A stretch of DNA of 64,000 bases from Raphanus sativus (Eukaryota > Streptophyta > Magnoliopsida > Brassicales > Brassicaceae). Of this stretch, positions 10,064 through 19,996 are shown in pieces. Every line of letters starts with the position of its first letter. Position 1 is the first letter of the stretch. The DNA is taken from the NCBI RefSeq assembly GCF_000801105.2, contig NC_079514.1:45388515-45452514 (forward strand). The letters are read 5' to 3'. Position numbers and translations under genes: made by a program. The notes beneath the pieces were generated by a model. It was given only the letters and a program-made list of their open reading frames with translations, searched no databases and was not told the DNA's origin.

Positions 10064-11192
10064 CACCCTCCTTGCTGATGTGGTAGCTTGAGAGGGCAGA
10101 TAATGCAACTTTATATAGATAGATTCTACAAGCATTTGTTATTACTAAACGTTCATCCGTTATTTTTACATCAAATTTATGAAAATTTTACGATATTCTA
10201 TACATAATATATGAAATATGGAACACTCATAATCACATACTTAAAATATAAGCCATCAGTTGCTGTTTAAACATGCAAATCAGTTCACATCCTTAATGCA
10301 TTTTGAAAAAAATCTTTACAATACATGACAGTCATTCTCTAAATCATGACATGTCTTAGCATCTGGAAACCCATATATAAATACCGACTACAACCTACTG
10401 TTATAGCTTTGGCAAAAGAAAAACAAGGATCAAAATGGTCCACCGATAAGTTTAAAAAAGAAAAATATGGTCCAACGACACTTCTTATCAAAGCTGGAAG
10501 ACATCCCAATAAAATTCATGGTGACATTGTGCTTTCTTTCTAAATCCAGTGTATAACCTTATGAAATCAAGCACCATTCTAGCAAATGCCATAGCTGATA
10601 GTCTACAAGAACATTAACCTAATCCCACTCACAGACCATCTTACACATGTTCAACGACTTTGAAACAATATCTCGCTTGCGACAATTTCTCATTACATCC
10701 AAAAAATTGACATGTATTTCAACAAAAGCAATTGGCATAATACATTTCCCTATAGCAGCCAAAGTTCAGTTTGAAAATTCTATCTGTCTATACATAATAT
10801 TGATGTTATGCATGAGAGACACCAATGTCGAACAAAAAAAAGTTTGATAAACTTTGAATGGCAACTAAACAAAACAAGAGCTGACAACTGCTGCAAGCAC
10901 TTCAATAAATTACTCCATAGAGTGAAAGTAACTAGGCTTGAATGTTACCCGACAAATCATATGAATATAAGAACAACAGTTACATGTCTTCTCAATATCA
11001 TTTAAGATTGGTATGACACGTGCCTCTATTACAAGAAAATGATTAGGTTTATTATCATATAGTTTGAGCAAAACATGTTAGCTTATGTTGTTCAACTACT
11101 ATCTCAAAGACCAAAATAAATAAAGAATTTTTTCAAAAAAAAATTTGTGAGCACTGAACATCACCCGATTAGAACATAGGTTTTAAAGGATA
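10064..11192. other. Intergenic DNA without recognisable gene
   Basis: Contains only short open frames (10346-10543, 10647-10847, 10808-11005) with no family resemblance. Bases from about 11063 to 11190 are a diverged copy of 14413-14540, listed separately. Confidence 0.6.
11063..11190. repeat. Diverged repeat flanking a Helitron (left copy)
   Basis: The block starting TTTGAGCAAAACATGTTAGC is shared with 14418-14540 (and its duplicate at 16830-16953). There are many substitutions and small indels, at a rough visual estimate of 80 percent identity. The left copy ends exactly where the Helitron begins and the right copy starts exactly where the Helitron ends. Confidence 0.75.
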
Positions 11193-12464
11193 CTAGCCCT
11201 TGATCCGCGCATCCACACGGGATTTGTTCTACATAATTATTTAACTTTAATTGATTTATATTAACATAATTTTTTGAGTTTTGACATATTTGTGTCTTGT
11301 TTATTTATAAATTATGAGATTGAGTTTTTATTTTATTGTAATTTTATTTATTTACTTGGTAAAGTAGATATTAAAATGTAAAATATAAAAGTTTTAAGTA
11401 TAGTTGTAGGTTTTATGAAATTAAACTATAAATATTGGTATTTAAAGTTGACTATAAAGTTCAAAATTTACATTAATATTTTTTTAAACAGATACATTAT
11501 TTAGACAGAAACTGAAAAAATAATGAAAGCAAGTTACAAAAAACATTCAAATTTGTTTGAAAATTTAATTTAGAAAGCCTAACTTAAACTCTGCTATTAA
11601 AAATAGAGTTCGTTGTTACAATGGGCCACAGGAAGTTTTTAATTGGTTAAGTGGGTCGCTGGAAGTCTTTATTGGAGGAACGGCCCGCTAGTGAGGAGAG
11701 AAAAAATCGATGCCCATTTTTGGCCTTTTGACCCGTGTACTTCCAACATGTGACCCATGAAACTTATGAAATCGACACACTACAAACGACCCAGAGACTT
11801 GGCGACCCACGCAAATTCCATGTTTTCTCACGTGTGAGCGACCGGCTCAGTTTTTTTAGTGGATTTTTGGTGACCGTTAAAAAAGGTTAAAGGTAACAAT
11901 TTGTCCTTTCACCTTATCTTTTCTCGCCAGTTAATGTTTTCTGATATTTGTGATAATATTAATAAACTAATTTGTGGGTCTGCTTACTCGTTAATGGTGA
12001 GATTAAGTTAGAACTGGTGGACAACAAAAAGAAGAAACCCTAAGAGAAGAAGATATCTTGATCCTCTGAGGCCGTCGATGTGCATCCACCGTAACTGAAA
12101 AGGATGGAAACAATTATTGGTGGTCGGAGCGTCAGGTCAACTATTTGATTTTAATCTAATTATGTAAGTAATTTTGGATACATTTATTTGTTTTATATAT
12201 TTTTATCAAAAATATCAATTAAAAATATCTGTGAAAGTATGAGTTTCACAAAACTTTATGAAAAGATAGTTTCAAATCTTAGAGAGAAAGAACTTAACTA
12301 AATGCAATGAATAAAACAAATCTGATTTGGTCTAATTACTATCAAAAATATTATAATTCAGTTTAGAGAAATATGTAATTCAATATATCTGAAAATGAAT
12401 GACCAAACCAATCTAGGTTCTTATAAAAAATCGAAAATTAACTTTGTAATAGTTGTATTATTAT

Positions 12465-12469
<5 letters not shown>

Positions 12470-12501
<32 letters not shown>
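12470..12501. repeat. (AT)n microsatellite
   Basis: A run of alternating A and T inside the Helitron interior. Confidence 0.9.
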
Positions 12502-12506
<5 letters not shown>

Positions 12507-12812
12507 CAGAATGATTCAATATACATTGATAAATGAAAGTGAAATTTTAACTAAACTGTTATGATTTAATTCTTTTGAAAATTTATATATATATATATGC
12601 ATGAGATTTGAATTTTTAATTGATCAATACTTTATTTTTTTATATTCAATTCTCAATACAAAAATAAATAAAATCATACATAATTTTAGCAAATTTACAA
12701 ATCCAAGACAAGAATAACTAAACTAAATGGATTAACAAAACTAATCAAAATTTATAAAGATAATAATACTATGGTTGAATTCAGAAAAATATAAATAGTC
12801 CAACATACCTTA

Positions 12813-13096
12813 GGGCATCCACAACTGTGTTACTCATAGCTCGATAACCCATATAAGTTTTTTATATTATTTTATTAATTTTATATTTTTCAGTTTAAAG
12901 AAAAAAAAAGGGGTCAATCGCGGGTTTTCACGCGGCGACGGGACCCGCGCACAGTGACGAGCCCGGCAGAATGGTCCTTACCCACGGACTACAAGACACA
13001 ATTATAGCACAAATTCCTAATTTTTTCGTCCCCACATATTATAAAAATAATTTGTTGCTAAGGATTTTTTTGTAAGGATCAGCGTTGCAGCTGCTC
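12813..13096. mobile_element. PIF/Harbinger (Tourist-type) MITE, 284 bp
   Basis: Imperfect terminal inverted repeats GGGCATCCACAACTGTG and (reverse complement) GAGCAGCTGCAACGCTG are flanked by the 3-bp duplication TTA (12810-12812 and 13097-13099). Size, TIR type and TTA target duplication match Harbinger MITEs. There is a GC-rich centre (about 12910-12970). The left boundary of the 2.4-kb tandem duplication falls inside this element at 12842. Confidence 0.85.
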
Positions 13097-13250
13097 TTAA
13101 TAATAATCAAACTGTTGTCATTCTATGATCTTATCTCTTCTCATTCTATGACCCTACTCATGAACTGATTTATTTTTGTGAAAAAACTCGTTTAAGCAAG
13201 TTACCTCATTCTCTCATGAATTTTTCAAGATGCTTATGCACAACTCTCCC

Positions 13251-13386
13251 TTTTTTTTTTTTTTTTTGTCAACAAGATACAGACTCATATAGACTCTGTA
13301 AACCAAACTGGGAGCTCCGCATCCATGTGAACGACAAAAGACGATTGCTTCCTTGCACTACGTGCTAAGCTGTCCGCCTTTTTATT
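13251..13386 (-). mobile_element. 5'-truncated LINE (RNase H end and poly-A tail)
   Basis: On the minus strand the sequence encodes NKKADSLARSARK and then PVWFTESI followed by a stop. This is the C-terminal end of the RNase H-like domain of plant L1-type retrotransposons. A poly-A tail follows, seen as 17 T's at 13251-13267. The insert is flanked by a perfect direct repeat TGCACAACTCTCCC (13237-13250 and 13387-13400), the target duplication of target-primed reverse transcription. Only about 120 bp of the element remain. Confidence 0.9.
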
Positions 13387-14417
13387 TGCACAACTCTCCC
13401 TTAAGCTTAACTATAGAGAAGACACACAAAGTGGTGAGAAAGATAGGAAAAAATAGATACTGCAAATTACCAAGGATGATATGAAATGGTAAAGCTTGAG
13501 AAAATCAATGTTTTTGTAAGTAGGTATGCTCTTCATCACTCAGCTTTGCTCGAGTGTTTGGTTGGAAACGTCTAGGTGGAGGTCCATATCCATCCAAGTC
13601 AATGATCTATCTGAGAGACAAAAAATGGTTACAACTCGTAAACTACGAGTATATAATTAAATTGGCCAATGCTAAAATCAGAAAACTTTATAACCCATCG
13701 TGTAAGTCTTTAACTTTTGTGAAGTGTAAGGATGGTAGTAAATGGATTTCAAATTATTTGGAGGATAGGTTCAAAACCCAAAATCATATTTTGTCACCAC
13801 AATCTAACACAAACTTGAAACTTTAGTGAAATTTGATCAAATGAAACAGTAGACAACATACCAAAAGAAGATAGGATCGAAATGTTTTTTTTCCTTCTTA
13901 TTGTCGGGCTGTCATCATCATGGAGGAGTAGATTCTTCATCTCCTCCTTCTTTGGAGATGGTTCTCCTAGTCCTTCTTTGAGCCCGTATCCGGTAGATTT
14001 CGTGCCGGTAATATAGCTGTTTCTGCAGAGTTTTCAATTAGAGTTGGGATGACGATGAGAAGAAGCGCTTTATATAGATGGAGAAAAGGGGAAGGTGGAA
14101 CAAAACCATTAAAACTGGATTAAAGAGCATAATGTACTAATGAAGAGGGATAATTGTAACTGCGAAATGTTTGGTGCTGAGAATTTGATCGGTTACGACG
14201 AAAAAGAATATTTGGAGAAAAACAAACTTCACTCTTCAGAAATGGCGAGATGAGCTTGAATCAAGTAGTTTAATAAATGTAAACACAGCTCAAATGAAAA
14301 CACAAATTTATGGCCCAAATTTTTTTGATGATATAGACAAATGATTGTCTAGGAATATTTCATCCTATATGGACACTTTAAAATGACATGAAATTAGTTC
14401 ATTTTATATAGTAGAGA

Positions 14418-14540
14418 TTTGAGCAAAACATGTTAGCTCATTCTGTTCCATTACTATCTCAAAGACCAAATAAATAAAGAAATTCTTTTAGAAAATTTAT
14501 GAACACTAAACATCATCCGATTAGAACTTAGAATTTAAAG
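14418..14540. repeat. Diverged repeat flanking a Helitron (right copy)
   Basis: Partner of 11063-11190. Its end carries the bases that became the 9-bp target duplication of the MULE (ATTTAAAAG in copy 2, shortened by one A here). Confidence 0.75.
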
Positions 14541-14931
14541 GAGAAATTGCCAAAAATACCATTTTCATAGTACCACTTTTCATATTTACACTAACCACTT
14601 TTACCACTATTTTTAATGAAGGGTCTAGATTTAAAGGTTTAGGATTTAGGGTTTAGATTTGATGTTTTAGGGTTTAAGGTATATAGTTTAGGGTTTAGAG
14701 TTTAGGATTTAGGGTTTAGAGTTAAGGATTTAGGGTTTATGGTTTAGACTTTAGGGTTTAGGGTTTAGGATATTGAATTTAGGGTATATAGTTTAGGGTT
14801 TAGGGTTTAGAGTTGAAGATTTTGGGTTTAGGGTTTAGAATTGGAGGTTTAGGAATTAGAATTTGGGATTAGAAGTTTGAAAAACATATAAAAATGAAGA
14901 TATAAGAGTCTTTACCATTTTAATAAATAAG
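14541..14931. mobile_element. Left part of the MULE, duplicated copy
   Basis: Copy 1 of the left MULE segment, starting GAGAAATTGCCAAAAATACC, created by the tandem duplication. It has no right terminus of its own and is followed by a duplicated Copia-B LTR. Confidence 0.85.
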
Positions 14932-15098
14932 TGTTATAAATATTGTAGTGATGTCCATATGGAAAGTCCTAGATATACTTGTTCCCCACTCCAAGTTAAG
15001 CTTTGTCTCCAAGCTATTGTATCCTATATAAGGAGATCATTATTCATGGAATAAGACACACCAATTTGTCTCTTCTCTTCTCTTCTTTATTTACAACA
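14932..15098 (+). repeat. Extra Copia-B LTR produced by the tandem duplication
   Basis: 167 bp, appears identical to the LTRs at 17345-17511 and 23547-23713. It is not a solo LTR: it is followed by 155 bp of the Copia-B leader and then by the duplication junction at 15253/15254. Confidence 0.95.
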
Positions 15099-17044
15099 CG
15101 TTATCAGCACGAGACTCTAAACCCTAGCTAAAATCCAGCGACCACAAAAATCTTAATTTCAGCCGCAACTTTAAATCGTCATATCTCCCTAACCGTAAGG
15201 ATCCAGACGGCGAGTAATATATCAAATTGAAGCTCTTGACGAGACGAATCTAGCGATAACCCATATAAGTTTTTTATATTATTTTATTAATTTTATATTT
15301 TTCAGTTTAAAGAAAAAAAAAGGGGTCAATCGCGGGTTTTCACGCGGCGACGGGACCCGCGCACAGTGACGAGCCCGGCAGAATGGTCCTTACCCACGGA
15401 CTACAAGACACAATTATAGCACAAATTCCTAATTTTTTTCGTCCCCACATATTATAAAAATAATTTGTTGCTAAGGATTTTTTTGTAAGGATCAGCGTTG
15501 CAGCTGCTCTTAATAATAATCAAACTGTTGTCATTCTATGATCTTATCTCTTCTCATTCTATGACCCTACTCATGAACTGATTTATTTTTGTGAAAAAAC
15601 TCGTTTAAGCAAGTTACCTCATTCTCTCATGAATTTTTCAAGATGCTTATGCACAACTCTCCCTTTTTTTTTTTTTTTTGTCAACAAGATACAGACTCAT
15701 ATAGACTCTGTAAACCAAACTGGGAGCTCCGCATCCATGTGAACGACAAAAGACGATTGCTTCCTTGCACTACGTGCTAAGCTGTCCGCCTTTTTATTTG
15801 CACAACTCTCCCTTAAGCTTAACTATAGAGAAGACACACAAAGTGGTGAGAAAGATAGGAAAAAATAGATACTGCAAATTACCAAGGATGATATGAAATG
15901 GTAAAGCTTGAGAAAATCAATGTTTTTGTAAGTAGGTATGCTCTTCATCACTCAGCTTTGCTCGAGTGTTTGGTTGGAAACGTCTAGGTGGAGGTCCATA
16001 TCCATCCAAGTCAATGATCTATCTGAGAGACAAAAAATGGTTACAACTCGTAAACTACGAGTATATAATTAAATTGGCCAATGCTAAAATCAGAAAACTT
16101 TATAACCCATCGTGTAAGTCTTTAACTTTTGTGAAGTGTAAGGATGGTAGTAAATGGATTTCAAATTATTTGGAGGATAGGTTCAAAACCCAAAATCATA
16201 TTTTGTCACCACAATCTAACACAAACTTGAAACTTTAGTGAAATTTGATCAAATGAAACAGTAGACAACATACCAAAAGAAGATAGGATCGAAATGTTTT
16301 TTTTCCTTCTTATTCTCGGGCTGTCATCATCATGGAGGAGTAGATTCTTCATCTCCTCCTTCTTTGGAGATGGTTCTCCTAGTCCTTCTTTGAGCCCGTA
16401 TCCGGTAGATTTCGTGCCGGTAATATAGCTGTTTCTGCAGAGTTTTCAATTAGAGTTGGGATGACGATGAGAAGAAGCGCTTTATATAGATGGAGAAAAG
16501 GGGAAGGTGGAACAAAACCATTAAAACTGGATTAAAGAGCATAATGTACTAATGAAGAGGGATAATTGTAACTGCGAAATGTTTGGTGCTGAGAATTTGA
16601 TCGGTTACGACGAAAAAGAATATTTGGAGAAAAACAAACTTCACTCTTCAGAAATGGCGAGATGAGCTTGAATCAAGTAGTTTAATAAATGTAAACACAG
16701 CTCAAATGAAAACACAAATTTATGGCCCAAATTTTTTTGATGATATAGACAAATGATTGTCTAGGAATATTTCATCCTATATGGACACTTTAAAATGACA
16801 TGAAATTAGTTCCTTTTATATAGTAGAGATTTGAGCAAAACATGTTAGCTCATTCTGTTCCATTACTATCTCAAAGACCAAATAAATAAAGAAATTCTTT
16901 TAGAAAATTTATGAACACTAAACATCATCCGATTAGAACTTAGAATTTAAAAGGAGAAATTGCCAAAAATACCATTTTCATAGTACCACTTTTCATATTT
17001 ACACTAACCACTTTTACCACTATTTTTAATGAAGGGTCTAGATT

Positions 17045-17290
17045 TAAAGGTTTAGGATTTAGGGTTTAGATTTGATGTTTTAGGGTTTAAGGTATATAGT
17101 TTAGGGTTTAGAGTTTAGGATTTAGGGTTTAGAGTTAAGGATTTAGGGTTTATGGTTTAGACTTTAGGGTTTAGGGTTTAGGATATTGAATTTAGGGTAT
17201 ATAGTTTAGGGTTTAGGGTTTAGAGTTGAAGATTTTGGGTTTAGGGTTTAGAATTGGAGGTTTAGGAATTAGAATTTGGGATTAGAAGTT
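17045..17290. repeat. Degenerate TTTAGGG-like repeat inside the MULE
   Basis: About 245 bases dominated by TTTAGGGTTTAG-like words interspersed with variants. A second copy lies at about 14633-14878. The words resemble the plant telomere repeat, but the order is irregular and the tract is bounded by MULE termini. Confidence 0.8.
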
Positions 17291-17344
17291 TGAAAAACAT
17301 ATAAAAATGAAGATATAAGAGTCTTTACCATTTTAATAAATAAG

Positions 17345-17511
17345 TGTTATAAATATTGTAGTGATGTCCATATGGAAAGTCCTAGATATACTTGTTCCCC
17401 ACTCCAAGTTAAGCTTTGTCTCCAAGCTATTGTATCCTATATAAGGAGATCATTATTCATGGAATAAGACACACCAATTTGTCTCTTCTCTTCTCTTCTT
17501 TATTTACAACA
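17345..17511 (+). repeat. Copia-B 5' LTR (167 bp)
   Basis: Starts TGTTATAAATATTG and ends TTTACAACA. Contains a TATATAAGG promoter-like box near 17442-17450. It appears identical to the 3' LTR. Confidence 0.95.
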
Positions 17512-18053
17512 CGTTATCAGCACGAGACTCTAAACCCTAGCTAAAATCCAGCGACCACAAAAATCTTAATTTCAGCCGCAACTTTAAATCGTCATATCTC
17601 CCTAACCGTAAGGATCCAGACGGCGAGTAATATATCAAATTGAAGCTCTTGACGAGACGAATCTAGCGCCGCAGACCACGCATCAATCCGACTCCAGACG
17701 CGCCGTCACCTCCCAGTGCAAGCCGCGCCATCAAAGATCATCCAAAACCCTAATAGCCGCCAACTCCTTATCTCTCTTAATTTCGATTTCTATTGTTCTT
17801 AGATCTCATACTAATCCAACTTTAAAACTTTCATTGTTGATTATTTAAGGTTTCTAAAAGAGGAACCAAGGAGAAAAGATCGGCAAAGATTAAGGTAAGA
17901 TCTCAAGAACCCTAATCTTTACTTGTGGTTCAAGCAATTCGGGTTTCAAACTTCTCTTCATCTTTTTATCCGATTTAAAAATTTTGCGATTTGATTTGGT
18001 TGATTTTAGTTCTTGTTTATTTTAAAATCAAAACCCTAAACCCTTAATAGTTT

Positions 18054-18314
18054 TACATGACTTTAGTTTTGTATGGACAACAAGTGATACCCCTTTAAGG
18101 ATGACACGCTATATGTCCAAACAAAATTTAAGGTCAATGTTTAACCTAATCCTAAAAACAGATTTGAATTTTAAACCCTAATCCTTAAAGTTTAAATCTG
18201 ATTTTAAGAAACCCTAAACCCTAAAATATAAAGCATGTGATTACATGACTTTCGTTTTGTATGGACAACAAGTGATACCCCTTTAAGGATGACACGCTAT
18301 ATGTCCAAACAAAA
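18054..18314 (+). repeat. 73-bp direct repeat in the Copia-B leader
   Basis: Copies at 18054-18126 and 18242-18314 (offset 188) differ at only about one position. Each contains TGGACAACAAGTGATACCCC and TATGTCCAAACAAAA, whose ends (TGGACA / TGTCCA) can pair over about 40 bases. Confidence 0.9.
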
Positions 18315-18342
18315 CATAAGGTTAATGTTTTCCACATCTTTT

Positions 18343-18809
18343 GGTCGATGATGCACACCATAGTGTGGCTAGACCATGATTTTCTTTTAAGTCAATGATG
18401 CATACCAATAGGTATGACTAGACCATATGAAGTAAAGGTCGATGATACGTACTCTTAAGTACGATTAGACCATAAAATAAAATCAATGGTCGATGATGTT
18501 CACCCTCAGGTGCAACTAGATTTTTCACCCGTGATTCACGGTGATCATCCACGATGATCCGCGTTGATCTATGATCCATGATGATCTTCGATGATCCGCG
18601 ATGATCTACGATGATCAGTGATCCAAGGTGATCCACGGTGATCCTCGATGATCCACAGTGATCCACAATCACCGGTGATGGATGATGCGCACCACAGTGC
18701 AGCTAAATCACGATCCGTTTTATTTGGTCGAGGAAGTGTACCGAATGGTACTACTAGACCATTAAACCGCATGGGCGATGTAGCATACCATATGGTATGG
18801 CTAGACCAT
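18343..18809 (+). repeat. Seven tandem hairpin units in the Copia-B leader
   Basis: Each unit has a conserved frame, roughly (G)GTCGATGATG before and CTAGACCAT after. In the middle a short stem encloses exactly four bases. Stems (position, sequence, loop) are: 18054-type repeats aside, 18354 CACAC (CATA), 18401 CATACC (AATA), 18448 CGTACT (CTTA), 18501 CACC (CTCA), 18689 GCAC (CACA), 18738 GTACC (GAAT), 18784 CATACC (ATAT), each followed by its exact reverse complement. The stem sequence varies but pairing is kept in every unit. Units 4 and 5 are separated by a 10-bp minisatellite. Further GCC..GGC hairpins follow at 18964-19050, up to the gag start. Confidence 0.85.
18540..18672 (+). repeat. 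10-bp minisatellite (GATCC-CG-T)
   Basis: About thirteen imperfect copies of a 10-base unit of the type GATCCRCGAT, inserted between hairpin units 4 and 5 of the Copia-B leader. It keeps an open frame on the minus strand (the Ile/Val-Asp-His-rich 84- and 88-residue frames at 18418-18835), which I regard as a by-product of the repeat. Confidence 0.85.
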
Positions 18810-19046
18810 GCACTCGTCCATCCCACTATTTTCAAGGGATTTATAAATCAAACAAGTTGATTAAGAGATGGATGAGTTATGAGAAAGTAAATTTCTAAAG
18901 AGAATGCAAACTGGCCGTATGACCCTCTTATTTGTTTGCTGGCAATGTGATTTAATTGTGTAATAGCCGAATGGCATTGGTCACACAAGCCATATGGCTT
19001 TATTGTTTACATACTGGCCGAGTGCCTTTTATTTCTTGGATAGCCA

Positions 19047-19775
19047 ATGGCATCAGAAATTGTATGTACTAACACAAATCATTTTGATATGATTCAGATG
19101 TCGAGACTCCATCACTCGGATTACCCAGCCCTTGATCTCAATGGAGACAATTACCTTGATTGGGCGATGAACACTTCAGCCGATTTAAAGTCTAAAGGAC
19201 TTGGGAAGTGTATCAAATACGGCAATGATACCCTTGCATATGAAAGGCGTAGAGCTGTTTTGATAATGAGAAAGCATCTCGTGAAGGATCTGTATGATGA
19301 GTGCAGTTACATCAACGATCCTTACGATCTCTGGTCGAGATTGAACACCATGTTCTTCGAGCCATTACTAGATGAGTCCATGAAAGAATGGAAGGCTCTG
19401 AGGTTCCAGGATTATGAATCCGTGGATGACTATCACTTTGATCTTATGAGAATCACCTATAGTCTTAAACTATGTGGTGAAGTGATAACAAACTATGACT
19501 TGTTAAGCAAGACTCGTGACACGATCCATTCAAAGGAAGTGTTGTTATCACAGAAGGCTAAAGGTTTCACAACCTATTACGACCTTCTCTCATACCTTTC
19601 AGCTCTTGAGGAAAAGAAGCAGAAAAGGAAAGTCAACCTCGACAAACTCGACTATGTTATGGAAATAAGTGCCGAGTATCAATGTGAGATGATATACGGT
19701 GATGCTGAAGAAGCTAAGAAAAGAAAATTCGGGTGGACTCATATAGATGATGAGATTGGTTTATTCATTGAATAG
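19047..19775 (+). CDS. Copia-B gag (capsid-like protein)
   Basis: This 242-codon frame has the layout of Copia gag proteins of the UBN2 type: an N-terminal segment LDLNGDNYLDWAMNT, a helical core (HLVKDLYDECSYINDPYDLW), then RFQDYESVDDYHFDLMRI, LKLCGEVI and a C-terminal basic coiled region (EEKKQKRKVNLDK). Gag assembles virus-like particles that package element RNA in the cytoplasm. No zinc knuckle is in this frame. A glycine/arginine-type remnant appears out of frame at about 19997-20200. It ends at a TAG at 19773-19775. The ATG at 19047 is the first of the frame and follows the hairpin leader. As this is the only long frame left in Copia-B, it may be the only protein it makes. Confidence 0.8.
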   Translation: MASEIVCTNTNHFDMIQMSRLHHSDYPALDLNGDNYLDWAMNTSADLKSKGLGKCIKYGNDTLAYERRRAVLIMRKHLVKDLYDECSYINDPYDLWSRLNTMFFEPLLDESMKEWKALRFQDYESVDDYHFDLMRITYSLKLCGEVITNYDLLSKTRDTIHSKEVLLSQKAKGFTTYYDLLSYLSALEEKKQKRKVNLDKLDYVMEISAEYQCEMIYGDAEEAKKRKFGWTHIDDEIGLFIE

Positions 19776-19996
19776 AGAACCAAATGTGAGCCACGTCCAA
19801 GATGTTATTATGGACTGGCCGGCTATTGTTTAAGCCTTTTGACATTCTGATTTCATACTTATGATTTGGTGTTTTGTTTTAAATATAATTTGTCATTCAA
19901 ATTTCATAACATTAATAAAAGTTTTTCTTTTATCTTGATTGATTTGCTTGAAAAATATTTTTGATTGACAAATGAGAATGAAAACTCGAGAAGAGT

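Larger units (their letters stand above)
11193..14417 (-). mobile_element. Non-autonomous Helitron, 3.2 kb
   Basis: Read on the minus strand it starts TCTCTACTATATAAAA after an A/T insertion site at 14417/14418. It ends with a short hairpin (CCGTG...CGCGG) followed closely by CTAG at 11196-11193, next to a T on that strand. These are the hallmarks of Brassicaceae Helitrons, which move by rolling-circle replication and insert between A and T. No Rep/helicase frame is present, so it is non-autonomous. Nested inside are a Harbinger MITE and a truncated LINE. The region about 11630-12100 looks like unique, promoter-type sequence and could be captured host DNA, but I cannot name it. Its 5'-terminal 1.6 kb is repeated in the tandem duplication. 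Confidence 0.7.
12842..15253. repeat. Segmental tandem duplication, copy 1 (2.4 kb)
   Basis: This block is repeated head to tail at 15254-17668 with only a few differences. I noted two homopolymer length changes that cancel, two substitutions (in the copies of about 13904 and 14402) and one extra A near 16951. The copy starts inside the Harbinger MITE and ends within the leader of Copia-B. It therefore includes a truncated MITE, the LINE, the Helitron 5' half, the left part of the MULE, a complete Copia-B LTR and 155 bp of its leader. The breakpoints share only CG, so unequal recombination between long repeats is not indicated. Confidence 0.97.
15254..17668. repeat. Segmental tandem duplication, copy 2 (2.4 kb)
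   Basis: Second copy of 12842-15253. Its right end is continuous with the rest of Copia-B, so copy 2 carries the parental junction on the right and copy 1 the parental junction on the left. It contains a 5'-cut Harbinger MITE (15254-15509), the LINE remnant (15664-15798) and the Helitron 5' end (to 16829). Confidence 0.97.

Noticed and set aside
10090..10125. Helitron 5' end (TCTATCTATATAAAG on the minus strand)
   Set aside because: Only the short AT-rich start motif matches; no CTAG/hairpin partner could be found to the left.
14932..15098. Solo LTR of Copia-B
   Set aside because: It is followed by the Copia-B leader and by the tandem-duplication junction, so it is a duplicated 5' LTR, not the product of LTR-LTR recombination.
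17045..17290. True interstitial telomere or telomere fusion site
   Set aside because: The TTTAGGG words are irregular and lie between MULE termini, and the same tract occurs in the duplicated copy.
18418..18835. Repetitive Ile/Val-Asp-His protein on the minus strand
   Set aside because: Explained by the 10-bp GATCC minisatellite; no start context or splice support.
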